Shown piece by piece: positions 27,341 through 36,612 of a stretch of DNA of 64,000 nt. The notes below the pieces were generated by a model that had not been told where the DNA came from, made no database searches, and was given only the letters and a program-made list of their open reading frames with translations. The stretch's first letter is position 1. Every line of letters starts with the position of its first letter. The translations under genes were made by a program, and so were the position numbers. The stretch comes from Gluconobacter kanchanaburiensis NBRC 103587 (GTDB lineage: Bacteria; Pseudomonadota; Alphaproteobacteria; Acetobacterales; Acetobacteraceae): NCBI RefSeq assembly GCF_007988905.1, contig NZ_BJVA01000002.1, forward strand, positions 248,001 to 312,000, given 5' to 3'.

Positions 27341-28309
27341 TCAGACAATACGGTTCACAAGGGGATTGCCTGTTTCGAGATTGCGTATGTTCCGCAACAG
27401 GAGATCGGCAACATTGGGGGCATATCGTTCGCTGTCTCCCGCGTTATGAGGCGTGACCAACACATTGGACATGTCCCAGAGCGGGCTGTCTGCCGGCAGT
27501 GGCTCCTTTTCAAAGGTATCGAGAGCTGCGCCCGCGATCACACCCTTTTCGAGAGCGGAGATCAGATCCGCTTCCCGCACCACGCGTCCGCGTGCGACAT
27601 TGACGAGCCATGACGTGGGCTTCATGCACTCCAGAAACCGGACATCAACAAGGCCTTCGGTCTGGGCCGTCAGAGGGCAGCTCAGGATCACGAAATCAAG
27701 CTCGGGCAGGAGTTCCGGCAGATCGCTGTAAAGCGCAGTCTCCACACCATCTTCCTGCGTCGTCTGCGGCGCAGATCTGCGGATGGCGATCACTGCCATA
27801 CCCAGCAGACGGCACAGATCGCCAATCGTACTGCCGATCTTGCCGTAACCGATAATCCCGACCCGCTTGCCCAGCAGTTCCTGCTGGCGTTCTGAACTGC
27901 CATAGCGTGGCGGATTCCAGCGATGGGCCTTCTGATCGTCGCGTGCGGCATAAAGACGGCGCGAAATGTTCAGCAGGAGCGCAAGCGTATGCTCCGCCAC
28001 TGACCGCGAATTGGTACCACCTGCGCTGCAAAGGGCAATATTACGTGCTTTGAGACGTTCCGCGGGGAAATGGTCCACACCGGAGCTGATGGACTGGATC
28101 ATTTTCAGGTTCGGCGTCAAATCCAGGAATTCATCCCGCCACATCATGGAAATACACAGAACCTCGGCCTTCGCCAGCAGGGGGCGGAGGTCTTCTTCCG
28201 TAAAGGCATGCGGGGACGTGACGACCGCCGCATCAGGCGGCAGGGCCGATGTGATATCGTAAATCGGATGGGCGGAGACAAAACTGGGGCGGTCTGAGAT
28301 CCACGGCAT
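27341..28309 (-). CDS. D-2-hydroxyacid dehydrogenase (NAD-binding)
   Basis: A 322-residue member of the D-isomer 2-hydroxyacid dehydrogenase family, which interconverts 2-oxoacids and D-2-hydroxyacids. The Rossmann motif is GKRVGIIGYGKIGSTIG; catalytic elements are NVARGRVVRE (Arg), ALDTFEKEPLP (Glu) and LVTPHNAG (His). The start at 28309 has AGGAC about seven bases upstream; the frame continues to a TTG at 28378, which is rejected for lack of a ribosome site. It is divergent from a LysR gene at 28448, the usual layout for a regulator and its target. The substrate is unknown. Confidence 0.88.
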   Translation of the reverse strand: MPWISDRPSFVSAHPIYDITSALPPDAAVVTSPHAFTEEDLRPLLAKAEVLCISMMWRDEFLDLTPNLKMIQSISSGVDHFPAERLKARNIALCSAGGTNSRSVAEHTLALLLNISRRLYAARDDQKAHRWNPPRYGSSERQQELLGKRVGIIGYGKIGSTIGDLCRLLGMAVIAIRRSAPQTTQEDGVETALYSDLPELLPELDFVILSCPLTAQTEGLVDVRFLECMKPTSWLVNVARGRVVREADLISALEKGVIAGAALDTFEKEPLPADSPLWDMSNVLVTPHNAGDSERYAPNVADLLLRNIRNLETGNPLVNRIV

Positions 28310-28447
28310 CGGGTCGTCCTGCAAGGCTTGGATATCCAGCGATAGGAACTGGATACGCAATGATACGAATCCCGGCAATGTTCCGCTAGCGACTTATTCT
28401 GTATGCGAATATAATAATCGGGCAAAGACTATTCGTGGTGGTTATCA

Positions 28448-29356
28448 GTGAATCTCCGACAGCTTGAAATTCTTCGTGCCATCGTCCGCTACAACACCAC
28501 GGTCGCGGCCGGTCACGCCCTCGGACTGTCACAGCCCGCAGTCAGCAATGCCCTCAAGGTGATGGAAGAGCAGGTCGGCTTTGCGCTTTTCCAGAGGGTC
28601 AACAACCGGATTTTTCCAACACCCGAGACGAAAATCCTGCTGGCGGACGCGGAATCAATCTTTGAGACGCATAAAAGGCTTGAAAGCCGGATCAAGGATA
28701 TCCGGGACAACAAGGCAGGCCAGCTTCGCCTGATTGCGACACCACCTGTAGGCTATGGCGTTCTGGCGCGTGCAATCCGTGAAATGCAGATCCGTCGCCC
28801 GCGCGTGCGGACGTTTTTCGACACCCGGCGTTATGAAGAAGTTCTGGAAAGTATCGAAACCCACCAAGCGGAACTGGGTTTCATTCTCGGCTTCGCGGAA
28901 CGACCAGGACTATGCTCCGAGGTTCTTTATGAAGGCGAGATGGTCTGCGTCATGCTGCCCGAGCATCCTCTGGCGGCTTATGAGGTCATCACCCCTCACG
29001 ATCTGCAACAGCACCGGCTGATTGCGCTGGAGAAGGAAACCAAGCTCGGAGCCGCACTGCATCAGGCTTATGACCAGAAAAATATCGAGCTGAGTTTCGT
29101 GGCGGAAGTCCGATACGGTCTGACGGCCTGTGTGCTGGCGGATCAGGGCGTAGGCGTCGCCGTGGTTGATCCTCTGACGGCCAGTTCGGCCGGACAGTTC
29201 AAACTGGTTCAGCGTCGTTTCTCCCCCTCCATCCCTGTTGCAGCTTCTGCCGTCTGGGCGGAAAACCGCTCCCTCACACGTCTGGCACGCACTTTTCTGG
29301 GGGAAATGCGCCGCCTGCTGAACCAGAAAGCAGGCAGCGACATACAGGCGGTATAA
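28448..29356 (+). CDS. LysR-family transcriptional regulator
   Basis: A 302-residue LysR regulator. Residues 1-60 form the winged helix-turn-helix (LRQLEILRAIVRYNTT, then AGHALGLSQPAVSNALKVMEEQVG). The rest is the periplasmic-binding-like effector domain, with FDTRRYEEVLESIETHQAELGFILG and the usual VADQGVGVAVVDPL-like segment near the end (here LADQGVGVAVVDPL). It begins at GTG 28448. It is divergent from the hydroxyacid dehydrogenase gene across 138 bases and probably controls it; it is convergent with the MFS gene that follows. Confidence 0.9.
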   Translation: MNLRQLEILRAIVRYNTTVAAGHALGLSQPAVSNALKVMEEQVGFALFQRVNNRIFPTPETKILLADAESIFETHKRLESRIKDIRDNKAGQLRLIATPPVGYGVLARAIREMQIRRPRVRTFFDTRRYEEVLESIETHQAELGFILGFAERPGLCSEVLYEGEMVCVMLPEHPLAAYEVITPHDLQQHRLIALEKETKLGAALHQAYDQKNIELSFVAEVRYGLTACVLADQGVGVAVVDPLTASSAGQFKLVQRRFSPSIPVAASAVWAENRSLTRLARTFLGEMRRLLNQKAGSDIQAV

Positions 29357-29372
29357 ACCCTTACCGTAGTCA

Positions 29373-30631
29373 CTACGTCCGTCTTTGTGTCAGTCTCCAG
29401 AAAAGAACAATGGCAACACCCAGAACGCCAGCATCGGCCAGCAGACCGTGAAGATAAGCCGCCTTAGATCCGGCGAGATATGAGAAAATAACCGGACCGA
29501 AGAAATTCCCCAGATTGCCGAAAGAGTTGATCAGCGCCACGCCCGCAGCCGCCTGCACACCCTGAAGGAAACGGCCCGGCAGTCCCCACATCAGTCCCAG
29601 AATCACAAAGAGGGCCGCCGTCGCAACCGTCAGCAACACGCCCTGCAAGACGGGATAAAGAGTGAGCGTTATGCCTGCCAGTGCAAGACAGGCAATCATC
29701 AACGCCGCCAGAATACGTCTGTCATCCGTTCGGATCTGTGTCCGTCTCACGCAGATCAAAAGAGCCACCGCCCCCGCAAAATACGGAATGGTTGCCAGAC
29801 GCAGAACAGCCTGACGCGAAAAACCGGTATGAGCAATCATCTGCGGCAGCCAGAAGTGGATCGTCCCGCTGACGAACGAAATACAGAAAAAGACTGTCGC
29901 AATTTTCCAGACGACAGGCAGGGTAAAGGCACCAAGATAGAACCGAAGCGCGCGAGACTGTCGGGACGGACCGGAATCAGCGAGACGGCGTGTCATGAGA
30001 GCGCGCTCGTCCACTGTCAGCCACCTGGCCTGCTCCAGCCGCTCAGGTAGACAGATGTAGAGCAAGACACCCAGCGCAGTAGAAGGCAGTCCCTCGATCA
30101 GAAACAGCCATTGCCATCCCTGCAGATGCCATGTCCCAGCCAGATGGAGAATGGCACCTGCGAGCAATGCGGATATCGCACTTGCGACCGGGATGACGAC
30201 GATCAGATAACTGACGACTTTCGCGTGCAGGTTTGGCCTGAAGGCCTGCATCAGGAACGCGAGGATACCAGGATAAAATCCTGACTCCGCGATTCCAAGC
30301 ACAAAACGCATGGCCAGAAACTGCGGACCGGTACTAACAAATGCCATGCCCGCCGAAACAATTCCCCAGGCAATCATGCAGGCGGACAGCCAGGTCCGAG
30401 CTCCAATACGCCCCAGAATATAGTTGCCCGGGAGTTCGAAGAGGACGTAACCGATAAAGAAAATCCCGGCTCCCAGACCGTACGCGGTCCCTGAAAGGCC
30501 GAGATCGCGGATCATGTCACCGGCGGCGAAACTGACATTGACCCGATCGATGTAAGCAAAAAAAAACACAGGACAAGAAGCGGCATCAGACGAACGAGCA
30601 GCTTTCTGTCAAGCGGATCAAATCCCGACAT
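29373..30631 (-). pseudogene. MFS transporter (ACS/anion-cation symporter type) with a frameshift in an A9 run
   Basis: Read with one extra base, this is a normal 419-residue 12-helix transporter of the ACS family, which carries organic acid anions. The N-terminus MSGFDPLDRKLLVRLMPLLVL starts at 30631 after GGAGAG, but its frame is lost in a run of nine A (30558-30566; nine T on the coding strand). The remaining frame continues as FFFAYIDRVNVSFAAGDM and then the full protein. Ten T would restore LCFFFAYIDRV, exactly the family pattern. It may be a true mutation, a sequencing error, a phase-variable tract, or a site where RNA polymerase slips. The gene lies 58 bases after the nitroreductase gene, likely in one operon. 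Confidence 0.8.
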
Positions 30632-30689
30632 TGTTCTCTCCGCGCAACGCCCTGTCGGCGGAATATCAGCCGAAAGGGTATGAAAGGCC

Positions 30690-31301
30690 TCAGGACTCAA
30701 GCGGCTCGGCGAATGTTCCGTCAAAGACGATCTGATCGACCGGCACACGCTGGGAAGGAACCTCACGAACGCGTAGATCTTCGGGAAGCGTCTCGGCCGG
30801 AGCCTGTTTGCCGATGGCGATCACGGTTTCGAAGGCATAATCGACCGGAAGGCGCAGTCCCGCATGTGTCAGATCGACATCGCTGACACCGCTCATCGTA
30901 TGCGCGGCCCAGCCCATATGATGGGCCTGAAGCAGGACAAGCATGGCAGCGGCGCCAGCATCATAGGAATGGGTTCTGGAAAAAACGCGGTCCGGTGTGG
31001 TTCTGGGAATCATCGTGGTTCGCGATGCGATATAGACGAGAGCCGCACTGGACTTCGCCCAACGCTGATTAACCGGCTTCAGCCATGACAGGAACTGGTC
31101 CCAATTCTCCGTCCCGCGACGGGCATACATGAATCGCCAGGGCTGCGAATTATACTGTGACGGCGCCCAGCGACCGGCCTCAATAACCTCACGGAGGGCC
31201 GCATCGGAAATCGTCTCGTCCGTGAAAGCCCGCGGAGACCAGCGGTTGACGATCATTTTCATCACCGAAGAAGATGCTTCACGATTAGGGGCTTCTGTCA
31301 T
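30690..31301 (-). CDS. Nitroreductase family protein
   Basis: A 203-residue FMN-dependent nitroreductase-fold protein. The N-terminal VNRWSPRAFTDETISD and EAGRWAPSQYNSQPWRFMYA segments hold the FMN-contacting Arg and the SxYNxQPW motif; GWAAHTMSGV and ETVIAIGKQAP follow. Such enzymes reduce nitro groups, quinones or enals with NAD(P)H. Length is normal. It precedes the frameshifted MFS gene in the same direction. The physiological substrate is not evident. Confidence 0.88.
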   Translation of the reverse strand: MTEAPNREASSSVMKMIVNRWSPRAFTDETISDAALREVIEAGRWAPSQYNSQPWRFMYARRGTENWDQFLSWLKPVNQRWAKSSAALVYIASRTTMIPRTTPDRVFSRTHSYDAGAAAMLVLLQAHHMGWAAHTMSGVSDVDLTHAGLRLPVDYAFETVIAIGKQAPAETLPEDLRVREVPSQRVPVDQIVFDGTFAEPLES

Positions 31302-31715
31302 CGAAAAATCTCACGTTTCTGGAAAAGAGCATCACGCGACATGCTGACGGAAGACAAGCCTAACAGAACTTCCATATCGTATTGATATCACAATAAACCG
31401 GACGCTATAGATTCTGGAAATAACCCGGACCGGCCTCCCCTGTTTCCTCTAAGGGCGAGCTGAACAACTGGTCAGAAAACGCTCTGGAACGTTGCTATCG
31501 TGCATGCGATGTTTTCATTATAGATATGGCTCGCATAGATATCCCAGACCTGACCCATGAGCCCCGCATTCACACGCGAATTCACGGTCGTTCTTCGCGA
31601 TATTTCTCGCCACATAAATGAGAATCGTTCTCGTTTTTAAACGCGCGAGGTTAACAAGTTTAAAAGAATTTCCGGATTTCGGAGGCGTATCAGCCGCGGT
31701 GCTGGAAAAGCGCGG
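31302..31715. other. Intergenic region with a Fur-like palindrome and a short orphan frame
   Basis: These 414 bases are AT-richer than the surroundings and lie between the start of the nitroreductase gene and the end of the LuxR gene. A minus-strand frame of 47 codons (31472-31615; contains GLMGQVWDIYASHIYNENIA) looks protein-like, perhaps the tail of a lost larger gene, but I cannot place it in a family. The Fur-like site is listed separately. Confidence 0.4.
31618..31632. promoter_or_regulatory. Fur-like palindrome
   Basis: The 15 bases TGAGAATCGTTCTCG form a near-perfect 7-1-7 inverted repeat like the Fur consensus TGATAATCATTATCA. It lies just upstream of the 47-codon minus-strand frame and 317 bases before the nitroreductase start. 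A run of T follows on the plus strand, so a weak small hairpin terminator is the alternative reading. Confidence 0.4.
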
Positions 31716-32585
31716 TCAGGACAGGCGTGCGAGGATAGGCATCATCATTGCGAACAGTTCGGCCTGGGAGGAAATGGCGCAGCGGGCGTAGAGCTGTTTG
31801 CGGAACACCTTGACGGTCTGCGGGCTGACGCCAAGCATTCGTGCGGCGGACCCTGAGGAATGCCCCCGGAGGATCAGCAGCGCCGTTTCGGACTGCCGGC
31901 GCGTCAGAACCACGCCGCAAAGCGTCTTCAGGCGGTCAGAAAACCGTGCGGTGATATCCGCCATGCCAGAGCCGGACCTATCCCCGCCCCCCTCGGACTC
32001 AGGCACGACGGCATCGACGGTGATATGCCCCCAGTGCCGGGCGGCCAGTGCCACAACGACAGGCAGCAGACGCAGAGCGGTTTCATAAGCCGCATCGGAA
32101 AACAGGGTATCCGACGTCACATCCCGCCCGAGGCAGACATGGATCGACACGCCGGAGGCCGGACGCAGGACATAGACCATCTCGTCCACGATCTTCGTGT
32201 CGCGGTAATAACTTGTGTAATACTCCGAGGAGCGGAACTGGTCGGGTGCGACATCGCACAGCCGGTAAACGCCAGCCGGTGCCTCCGAACGGTCGAGGAC
32301 GAAAAACGGGTCCAGAAGATACCCGCCCGCGCAGTAGATTTCGTCCACGCTGGCATGCACGCTCTCCTCACGCGCGGAACGATGGAGACAGCGGGGCGGC
32401 GCATTCCCGGCCCAGACCAGAACCGTCAGATTGTCGATCCCGATACAAGCACCGAACCAGTCGGACAAGCAGGGCACGAAACCGGGACCGTCCAGAGCGG
32501 TGATCACCGCGCCCAGCCGTCGTCCGGCATCTCCTGCATCTCCGGCAACCGGGTCCATACCCCTTTCGGGCGATATACATCCCAT
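31716..32585 (-). CDS. LuxR-type (GerE HTH) transcriptional regulator
   Basis: A 289-residue regulator. The C-terminal 65 residues are a LuxR/GerE helix-turn-helix: LTRRQSETALLILRGHSSGS, then ARMLGVSPQTVKVFRKQLYA. The N-terminal 200 residues are a ligand or signal domain that I do not recognise; it lacks the conserved residues of acyl-homoserine-lactone receptors as far as I can see, and no luxI-type gene is present. It is divergent from the class III aminotransferase gene at 32673, 87 bases away, and probably controls the catabolic genes on one or both sides. The start at 32585 is plausible; a second Met nine residues on is an alternative. Confidence 0.85.
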   Translation of the reverse strand: MGCISPERGMDPVAGDAGDAGRRLGAVITALDGPGFVPCLSDWFGACIGIDNLTVLVWAGNAPPRCLHRSAREESVHASVDEIYCAGGYLLDPFFVLDRSEAPAGVYRLCDVAPDQFRSSEYYTSYYRDTKIVDEMVYVLRPASGVSIHVCLGRDVTSDTLFSDAAYETALRLLPVVVALAARHWGHITVDAVVPESEGGGDRSGSGMADITARFSDRLKTLCGVVLTRRQSETALLILRGHSSGSAARMLGVSPQTVKVFRKQLYARCAISSQAELFAMMMPILARLS

Positions 32586-32672
32586 CGCGTGTGACTCTAC
32601 CTTCGTAACGTTCCTGCCCCGTCCGCCCCACTCTGCCGAACGGGCGGCGCACAGAATTCAAGGAGACCGCCC

Positions 32673-34052
32673 ATGTCGTCAGATCTGCCGCAGACAACCG
32701 AAGACATCCTCGCCGCTGATGCCCATCTCGTCCAGTCATGGGCCGATCTGAACGCACTCAAACAGACGGGAGCCCGCACGGCCATCGTCTCCGCCAAAGG
32801 CGTCATGGTGCGCGACAGCGACGGCAACGAACTGCTCGACGGGATCGGTGGTCTGTGGTGCGTCAATGTCGGTCACGGACGCAAGGAAATCATCGACGCG
32901 ATTTCGAAACAGCTTTCCACGCTGGATTTCTATTCCACGTTCTATACCTTCACCCATCCGACCGCAGCCGCGCTCGCGAAAAAGCTGGCCCAGCTTGCTC
33001 CGGGCGACCTCAACCGGGTCCATTTTTCAAACTCGGGATCGGTTGCCAATGACGGCGCGGTCCGCATCCTTCATCACTATTACGAACGGCTGGGACGCCC
33101 GTCCAAAAAGCTCGTCCTCAGCCGTCATGGCGCCTATCACGGCTCCACCTACCTCTCCATCGCCATGACGACGCCCCCCTATTCCAAGGGCTGGTCCCGC
33201 GCAGAAGGCATCGTCCGCCATCTCCGGAAGCCACATTTCTGGCGCGAGGGCGGCGACATGACCGAAGCGGAATTCCTGAACGCGCTCATCGACGACATGC
33301 GTACGGAAATCGAGACCGTTGGCGCGGAAAACATTGCCTGCTTCATTCAGGAACCCATCATGGGCGCGGGCGGGGTGATCGTTCCGCCCAAAGGCTATCA
33401 CCGGCGCGCGCAGGATCTGTGCCGCCAGTATGATATCAAGTTCGTGGCGGATGAAGTGGTCACCGCGTTCGGGCGTCTGGGGCATTTCTTCGCCTCGGAA
33501 GCCGTTTTCGACACCCGGCCGGACATCATCAACATCGCCAAGGGCGTGACCTCAGGATATCAGCCGCTCGCCGCGACCATCATGACGGACGAGATCCATG
33601 ACGTCATTTCCGGACCGGACGGGGTATTCACCCATGGCATGACCTATGCCGGACATCCGGCGGGCGCTGCGGCGGGACTGGCCAACATCGCCCTGATGGA
33701 GACGGAGAAACTCCCCGAACGCGTTCGCCATACCGGACCGATTTTCGAAAATACGCTCCGCGCCCTCGGTGATCTTGATATCGTTGGCGAGGTCCGTGGC
33801 AGTCACTTCATGATGGGGATCGAATTCGTGAAGGACAAGGCGAAGAAAACACTTTTCGATGCTGGTCTGAACATCGGCATGCGTGTCGCCCGCAAGGCCC
33901 AGGACAAAGGTCTCGTCGCCCGTCCGCTCGGCCATATCCTGATCCTCTCGCCCCCGCTGACGCTGACGGAAGAGCAGATCGCCCAGATTGGCGAAATCCT
34001 GCGCGAAAGCATCACCGAAGTCATGGGCGAGCTTCCGCGCGGCGCGTTCTGA
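32673..34052 (+). CDS. Class III pyridoxal-phosphate aminotransferase (omega-transaminase type)
   Basis: A 459-residue class III aminotransferase. It has the omega-transaminase pattern: DSDGNELLDGIGGLWCVNVGHGR near the N-terminus, RHGAYHGSTYLSIAMT, EPIMGAGGVIVPPKGY, VADEVVTAFGRLG, and the PLP lysine Lys290 in NIAKGVTSGYQP. These enzymes move an amino group from amines or omega-amino acids to pyruvate or another oxoacid. The aldehyde product could be used by the aldehyde dehydrogenase at 35054. The ATG at 32673 has AAGGAG upstream. It is divergent from the LuxR gene. Some class III relatives act as phospho-lyases on phosphorylated amino alcohols, which is worth bearing in mind because a kinase gene lies in the same region. 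Confidence 0.92.
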   Translation: MSSDLPQTTEDILAADAHLVQSWADLNALKQTGARTAIVSAKGVMVRDSDGNELLDGIGGLWCVNVGHGRKEIIDAISKQLSTLDFYSTFYTFTHPTAAALAKKLAQLAPGDLNRVHFSNSGSVANDGAVRILHHYYERLGRPSKKLVLSRHGAYHGSTYLSIAMTTPPYSKGWSRAEGIVRHLRKPHFWREGGDMTEAEFLNALIDDMRTEIETVGAENIACFIQEPIMGAGGVIVPPKGYHRRAQDLCRQYDIKFVADEVVTAFGRLGHFFASEAVFDTRPDIINIAKGVTSGYQPLAATIMTDEIHDVISGPDGVFTHGMTYAGHPAGAAAGLANIALMETEKLPERVRHTGPIFENTLRALGDLDIVGEVRGSHFMMGIEFVKDKAKKTLFDAGLNIGMRVARKAQDKGLVARPLGHILILSPPLTLTEEQIAQIGEILRESITEVMGELPRGAF

Positions 34053-34071
34053 AGACGCGTCCCTTAGGGGA

Positions 34072-35013
34072 TCAGTAGCCCCATTCGGGGTGGTAGGTCA
34101 GGGCGGGCGTCTGTCCCGCCTCGATCTGCCGGATCACATCAGCAAGATAGACGGCCTGCATCCTGAAAGAGGCCTCTGCGGCAACATGCGGCGTGACGAA
34201 CACCTTGGGATGGGTCCAGAACAGCGACGTTTCGGGCAGGGGTTCCTGTTCGAAAACATCCAGAACCGCGCCGAGCATCCGGCCAGCATCCAGCGCCGCC
34301 AGAAGATCATCGGCCACGACCTGATCCCCGCGTCCGGCATTCACGATCCCCGCGCCCGGCTTGAGATGTGACAGGAACGCCGCGTCGATCAGACCTTTGG
34401 TCTGGGGCGTGCTGGGGAGGAGATTGACGAGGATGTCGGTCTTGCCGAGCATCTCGACCTTGCCTTCCTCTCCGAAATACAGCGCCACATCCTCAACCGC
34501 GCGTTCACGGCGGCACCATGCCGACACGCCGAAGCCCGCCTGTGACAGACGCCGCGCAACCGCCGATCCCAGATTCCCGAATCCCAGAATCCCGACCTGC
34601 GTTTGTGCGCTGGTGCGATATTCGAGGTTGCGGCGAAAGACCCTGTTTTCCTGTTGCAGAGCCCAGGTCCGGGCATCGCGCAGGAGCGAAATGACCGCCC
34701 ACAGAACGTAATCCGACATCAGCTCCGCCGTCTGGTCTCCCCCCATGCGGACAAGCGGCACGTCTTTGGGGAAATCGGGACGGTGGACAAGCTGATTGAC
34801 GCCCGCGCCACTGCACAGGATGGCGCGCATGTGGCGCATCTTTGCCATCTCGCCCGGCGCGGGGTTCCAGACCAGCGCATAATCGGCTTTGGCCGGATCG
34901 AAATCCGGATCGAACCACGAGACGGTTTTCAGATCCGGCGCAGCTTCGGCGAACGCACTGCGCCACCCTTCCCAAGCGTTCGGTCCTTCTGCACTGATGG
35001 CAAGTGTCGTCAT
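34072..35013 (-). CDS. Glyoxylate/hydroxypyruvate reductase A-like 2-hydroxyacid dehydrogenase
   Basis: A 313-residue D-2-hydroxyacid dehydrogenase, closest to the GhrA subgroup that reduces glyoxylate and hydroxypyruvate. It shows VWNPAPGEMAKM, GAGVNQLV, the nucleotide site VGILGFGNLGSAVAR, NAGRGDQVV (Arg), LDVFEQEPLP (Glu) and VTPHVAAEA (His). The ATG at 35013 follows a GGAG site; the frame reaches a TTG at 35040, rejected. It follows the aldehyde dehydrogenase gene by 40 bases on the same strand and is convergent with the aminotransferase. In context it may reduce a 2-oxoacid made by transamination or oxidation in this pathway. Confidence 0.88.
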   Translation of the reverse strand: MTTLAISAEGPNAWEGWRSAFAEAAPDLKTVSWFDPDFDPAKADYALVWNPAPGEMAKMRHMRAILCSGAGVNQLVHRPDFPKDVPLVRMGGDQTAELMSDYVLWAVISLLRDARTWALQQENRVFRRNLEYRTSAQTQVGILGFGNLGSAVARRLSQAGFGVSAWCRRERAVEDVALYFGEEGKVEMLGKTDILVNLLPSTPQTKGLIDAAFLSHLKPGAGIVNAGRGDQVVADDLLAALDAGRMLGAVLDVFEQEPLPETSLFWTHPKVFVTPHVAAEASFRMQAVYLADVIRQIEAGQTPALTYHPEWGY

Positions 35014-35053
35014 GAAAACTCCGTTATCAGGGTCCGGCAAGCGGAATTGGACA

Positions 35054-36538
35054 TCAGTATTTGATCCACACGGTTTTCAGCGCGGAATATTTATCAAAAC
35101 TGTGCAGGGACAGATCCCGGCCGAAGCCGGACTGCTTCATGCCGCCGAACGGCGTCATCGGGGAAAGCGCATCGACGGTATTGACCGAAACCGTCCCGAC
35201 ATTCAGGCGGTCCGAAACCTCCATGATGCGCCCGACATCCCGCGTCCAGACGGACGCTGCGAGGCCATAGGGCGTGTCGTTGGCAAGGGTTATGGCCTCG
35301 GCATCATCACGGAACGTCTGGATCGCCAGCACCGGGCCGAAAATTTCCTCACGCGCAATCACCGCATCACGCGGAACATCGGCGAAAACCGTGGGCCGGA
35401 TGTAAGCGCGGGAGCCATGCAAGTCCATCTGCTCTCCGCCTGCGACAAGTCTGCTGTCCGCCCGGCCGGCTTTTATGAACCCCGCAACGCGGTCGGCATG
35501 GTCCTGCGTCGCCATCGGGCCGAGAACCGTCGCCGGGTCGAGCGGATTGCCCGGAACCAGCGCTTCCGCTTTCAGTCGCAGGCGCTCCGTCATCTCTTCC
35601 GCGATGGTATGATGGACGAGCAGGCGTGAATTGGCCGAGCAGACCTGCCCCTGATTGAAAAAGATGCCCCAGGCCGCCTTTTCGGCAGCGGCATCCAGAT
35701 CGGCATCCGGGAAAACCAGACAGGGGCTTTTGCCGCCGGTTTCGGGCCAGACCTGCTTCATGTTGCTCTCGCCCGCATAGCGCTGGAAGACCTTGCCGAT
35801 CTCCGTCGATCCCGTGAACGCCAGACAGTCCACATCCGGATGAAGCCCCAGAGCGCGCCCCGCGTCCTGTCCGAAACCGGGGATGACGTTCAACACACCG
35901 TCTGGCAGTCCAGCCTCGGCAGCCAGTTCTGCCAGACGCAGGGCGGAGAGCGGCGACTGTTCGGCGGGTTTAAGAACGACGGAATTGCCCACCGCCAGCG
36001 CGGGCGCGATTTTCCAGATCGCAAGATCGAGCGGAAAATTCCACGGCACCACCACACCGATCACACCCAGCGGCACCCGGCGGATCATCGCCAGATCGCG
36101 CCCGCCTGTCGGGGCGATCTCGTCATAGATCTTGTCGGTCGCTTCGGCATGCCACTGAAGAATGGCAGCGGCACCCGGCACGTCAATGTTCAGCGTGTCT
36201 GAAATCGGCTTGCCGACATCGAGCGTGTCCAGCAGCGCGAATTCCTCCAGGTTATCCCGCAGAAGCTGCGCCCAGCGTAGCAGCACGTCCTTGCGCGCAC
36301 CCGGCGTCATCCGCGACCAGACACCGCTCTCGAACGCCCTGCGTCCGGACTGGACGGCCCGGTCGATATCCGTCGCATCACCGCGTGCCACATCCGTCAG
36401 GTAGGCACCGTTTGCCGGGTTCACCGTCTCGAACCGTGATCCCGAAGACGCCGCAACGAAGCGTCCGTCGATCCAGCACTGATTGCGCAAAGTCAGGGTC
36501 GCCGCGCGTCCGGCGTAATAGGCAGCATTTTTTGTCAT
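35054..36538 (-). CDS. NAD(P)-dependent aldehyde dehydrogenase (PuuC-like)
   Basis: A 494-residue aldehyde dehydrogenase. Key features are VPWNFPLDLAIWKIAPALAVGN, the nucleotide segment FTGSTEIGKVFQ, the catalytic Glu in PETGGKSP, the catalytic Cys in NQGQVCSANSR, and EEIFGPVLAI. The pattern resembles enzymes that oxidise amino-aldehydes such as gamma-glutamyl-aminobutyraldehyde, in keeping with the aminotransferase nearby. The ATG at 36538 is chosen; the frame extends to a GTG at 36625, but that overlaps the upstream gene and gives an untypical N-terminus. It is the fourth gene of a leftward run that starts with the NCS1 permease at 40755. Confidence 0.9.
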   Translation of the reverse strand: MTKNAAYYAGRAATLTLRNQCWIDGRFVAASSGSRFETVNPANGAYLTDVARGDATDIDRAVQSGRRAFESGVWSRMTPGARKDVLLRWAQLLRDNLEEFALLDTLDVGKPISDTLNIDVPGAAAILQWHAEATDKIYDEIAPTGGRDLAMIRRVPLGVIGVVVPWNFPLDLAIWKIAPALAVGNSVVLKPAEQSPLSALRLAELAAEAGLPDGVLNVIPGFGQDAGRALGLHPDVDCLAFTGSTEIGKVFQRYAGESNMKQVWPETGGKSPCLVFPDADLDAAAEKAAWGIFFNQGQVCSANSRLLVHHTIAEEMTERLRLKAEALVPGNPLDPATVLGPMATQDHADRVAGFIKAGRADSRLVAGGEQMDLHGSRAYIRPTVFADVPRDAVIAREEIFGPVLAIQTFRDDAEAITLANDTPYGLAASVWTRDVGRIMEVSDRLNVGTVSVNTVDALSPMTPFGGMKQSGFGRDLSLHSFDKYSALKTVWIKY

Positions 36539-36612
36539 GGGGTCAGGCCTCTTTGCCAGTACTTTTTTTGCAGTATGCAGGATGCCGGAAGGCGGTTGTC
36601 GTGTCGCGTTCG

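Noticed and set aside
31616-31640. Factor-independent terminator at the Fur-like palindrome
   Set aside because: The stem is only five AT-containing pairs with a three-base loop; although T follows it, it is too weak to call and fits a Fur dyad better.
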